Origin: Heloderma charlesbogerti
Taxonomy: Eukaryota > Chordata > Lepidosauria > Squamata > Helodermatidae
Assembly (NCBI GenBank): GCA_026122225.1
Contig: JANEZZ010002066.1
Span: 1,394,664 to 1,458,663, forward strand
DNA: 64,000 bases
Direction of reading: 5' to 3'
The notes under the pieces are model-generated. The model was not told where the DNA came from. It searched no databases and saw nothing but the letters and a program-made list of their open reading frames with translations. The position numbers and the translations under genes were made by a program. Shown here piece after piece: positions 63,294 to 64,000 of the stretch; positions within the stretch are counted from its first letter, which is position 1; each line of letters opens with the position of its first letter.

Positions 63294-64000
63294 GGACCAC
63301 GGGGAAATGTGTTTAGCCCTGCCCACAAAGTCACACCACTGCTCCTGCTGCTGCCGTTCTTGGGTTAAGATCGGAATCAGGGACCTAGGCAGGGAGACTC
63401 TTCAGGTTATTTACAAACACTGCATAATCCGGGTTCTGAATTGTGGGGGCAGCCTCCACGAGTACAGGACGTTAAGCCAAACACTGCTAGGGGTGGGCAA
63501 ACAAGCGATGTTCAAGAGTGCCAGGATTCTCTGAATACCGTCTTGTTGCTTGTCTTGTGCCTGATTCCTATTTGCAATTGCGATGGCTGTTATGCCCTGC
63601 AACTAGCTCACGTTTGGGGTGGGGGGGCGTTCTTTTCGGGGGTGTGGCACCACACCACCCCCTTTGTGTGCGTGTGGGTTACGGACGTGGTGGGGGTGGG
63701 GAGGTGGGTGTGCGAGCCGTGGTGGTTGTGATTTGGGTTTTTGATTGTTTTTTTGTTTTGGTGTTTGTTTGTTGAGTTTTTGTCTGATGTTTTTTGATCA
63801 TTTTATTTTTGTTTTTTTTGTTGTGGAGGATTTGGTAGCTCGGTTTGCGATTTTTGTGTTGTAAATTTTTTTTGTTCTGTTTGATGGTCTTTTTTGGTTT
63901 TTGTTTGTTTGATTTTTTGTTGGGTTGTTGTATTGTGTGTTGTCTGTGCTTGTCTGCTATTTAGCTTCTAATCTTTTGCGATTGTTGTTTGGATTTGTGG
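63294..64000. other. Unassigned DNA ending in a G/T-only-like tract
   Basis: A TAGGGGTGGGCAAAC at 63489 may start another hAT-like element running out of the window. From about 63640 the sequence becomes strongly G/T biased with very few A or C. This may be low-quality assembly rather than biology. Confidence 0.5.

Overview
The window is repeat-rich vertebrate intergenic or intronic DNA, most probably from a squamate reptile (lizard or snake). The evidence is the combination of a Sauria-type tRNA SINE, BovB/RTE, CR1 and L2 LINE copies, and a 5S-rRNA-derived SINE. I found no host protein-coding gene, tRNA gene or rRNA gene. Every long open frame belongs to a decayed non-LTR retrotransposon.

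Layers. (1) L2-clade LINEs, mostly on the minus strand: a nested copy at about 4211-10975, a nearly intact ORF2 at 16610-19840, fragments at 53760-55720, and several 3' tips. (2) CR1 LINEs: 1625-3619 (-), 5331-8253 (+), 30938-36890 (-), 39711-40170 (-). (3) BovB/RTE: 13033-13505, 34791-35731, a nearly full-length copy at 49917-53090, 53109-53337 (all -), and a diverged RTE at 56697-56930 (+). (4) SINEs: Sauria type at 20921-22015, another tRNA-derived SINE at 47046-47238, and a 5S/CR1 chimera at 44541-44696. (5) More than 25 non-coding elements with the same ends (TAGGGATG ... CATCCCTA), usually flanked by 8-bp target-site duplications (TSDs). They are non-autonomous hAT-like DNA transposons. 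They interrupt most of the other repeats and each other, so they are among the youngest layers.

The hAT-like elements fall into internal families. F1 (about 500-950 bp) is a palindrome built of smaller palindromes with cores such as GTGATAGGCTACGTAAA and CGCAAATGGCGGC. It has two different ends, B (TAGGGATGTACGAAAGTCAC) and A (TAGGGATGGCGGAGAATT). For F1, strand '+' here means end B is on the left. F2 (about 400-420 bp) carries TTACGTAAGTATTTACRTAA-like cores. F3-F5 are other non-coding interiors. These families share little inside, yet in most of F1 and F5 a strong splice-donor-like motif (AGGTAAGT) lies near each end and points outward.

The most interesting signal is this F1/F5 design: outward donor-like motifs at both ends, preceded by GC-rich sequence with ATGGCGGC (YY1-like) boxes, in a hierarchical palindrome. 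It could act as a portable first exon or U1-binding module, although a role in transposase binding is an equally serious explanation. The last 350-400 bases of the window are anomalously poor in A and C and may be poor-quality assembly.
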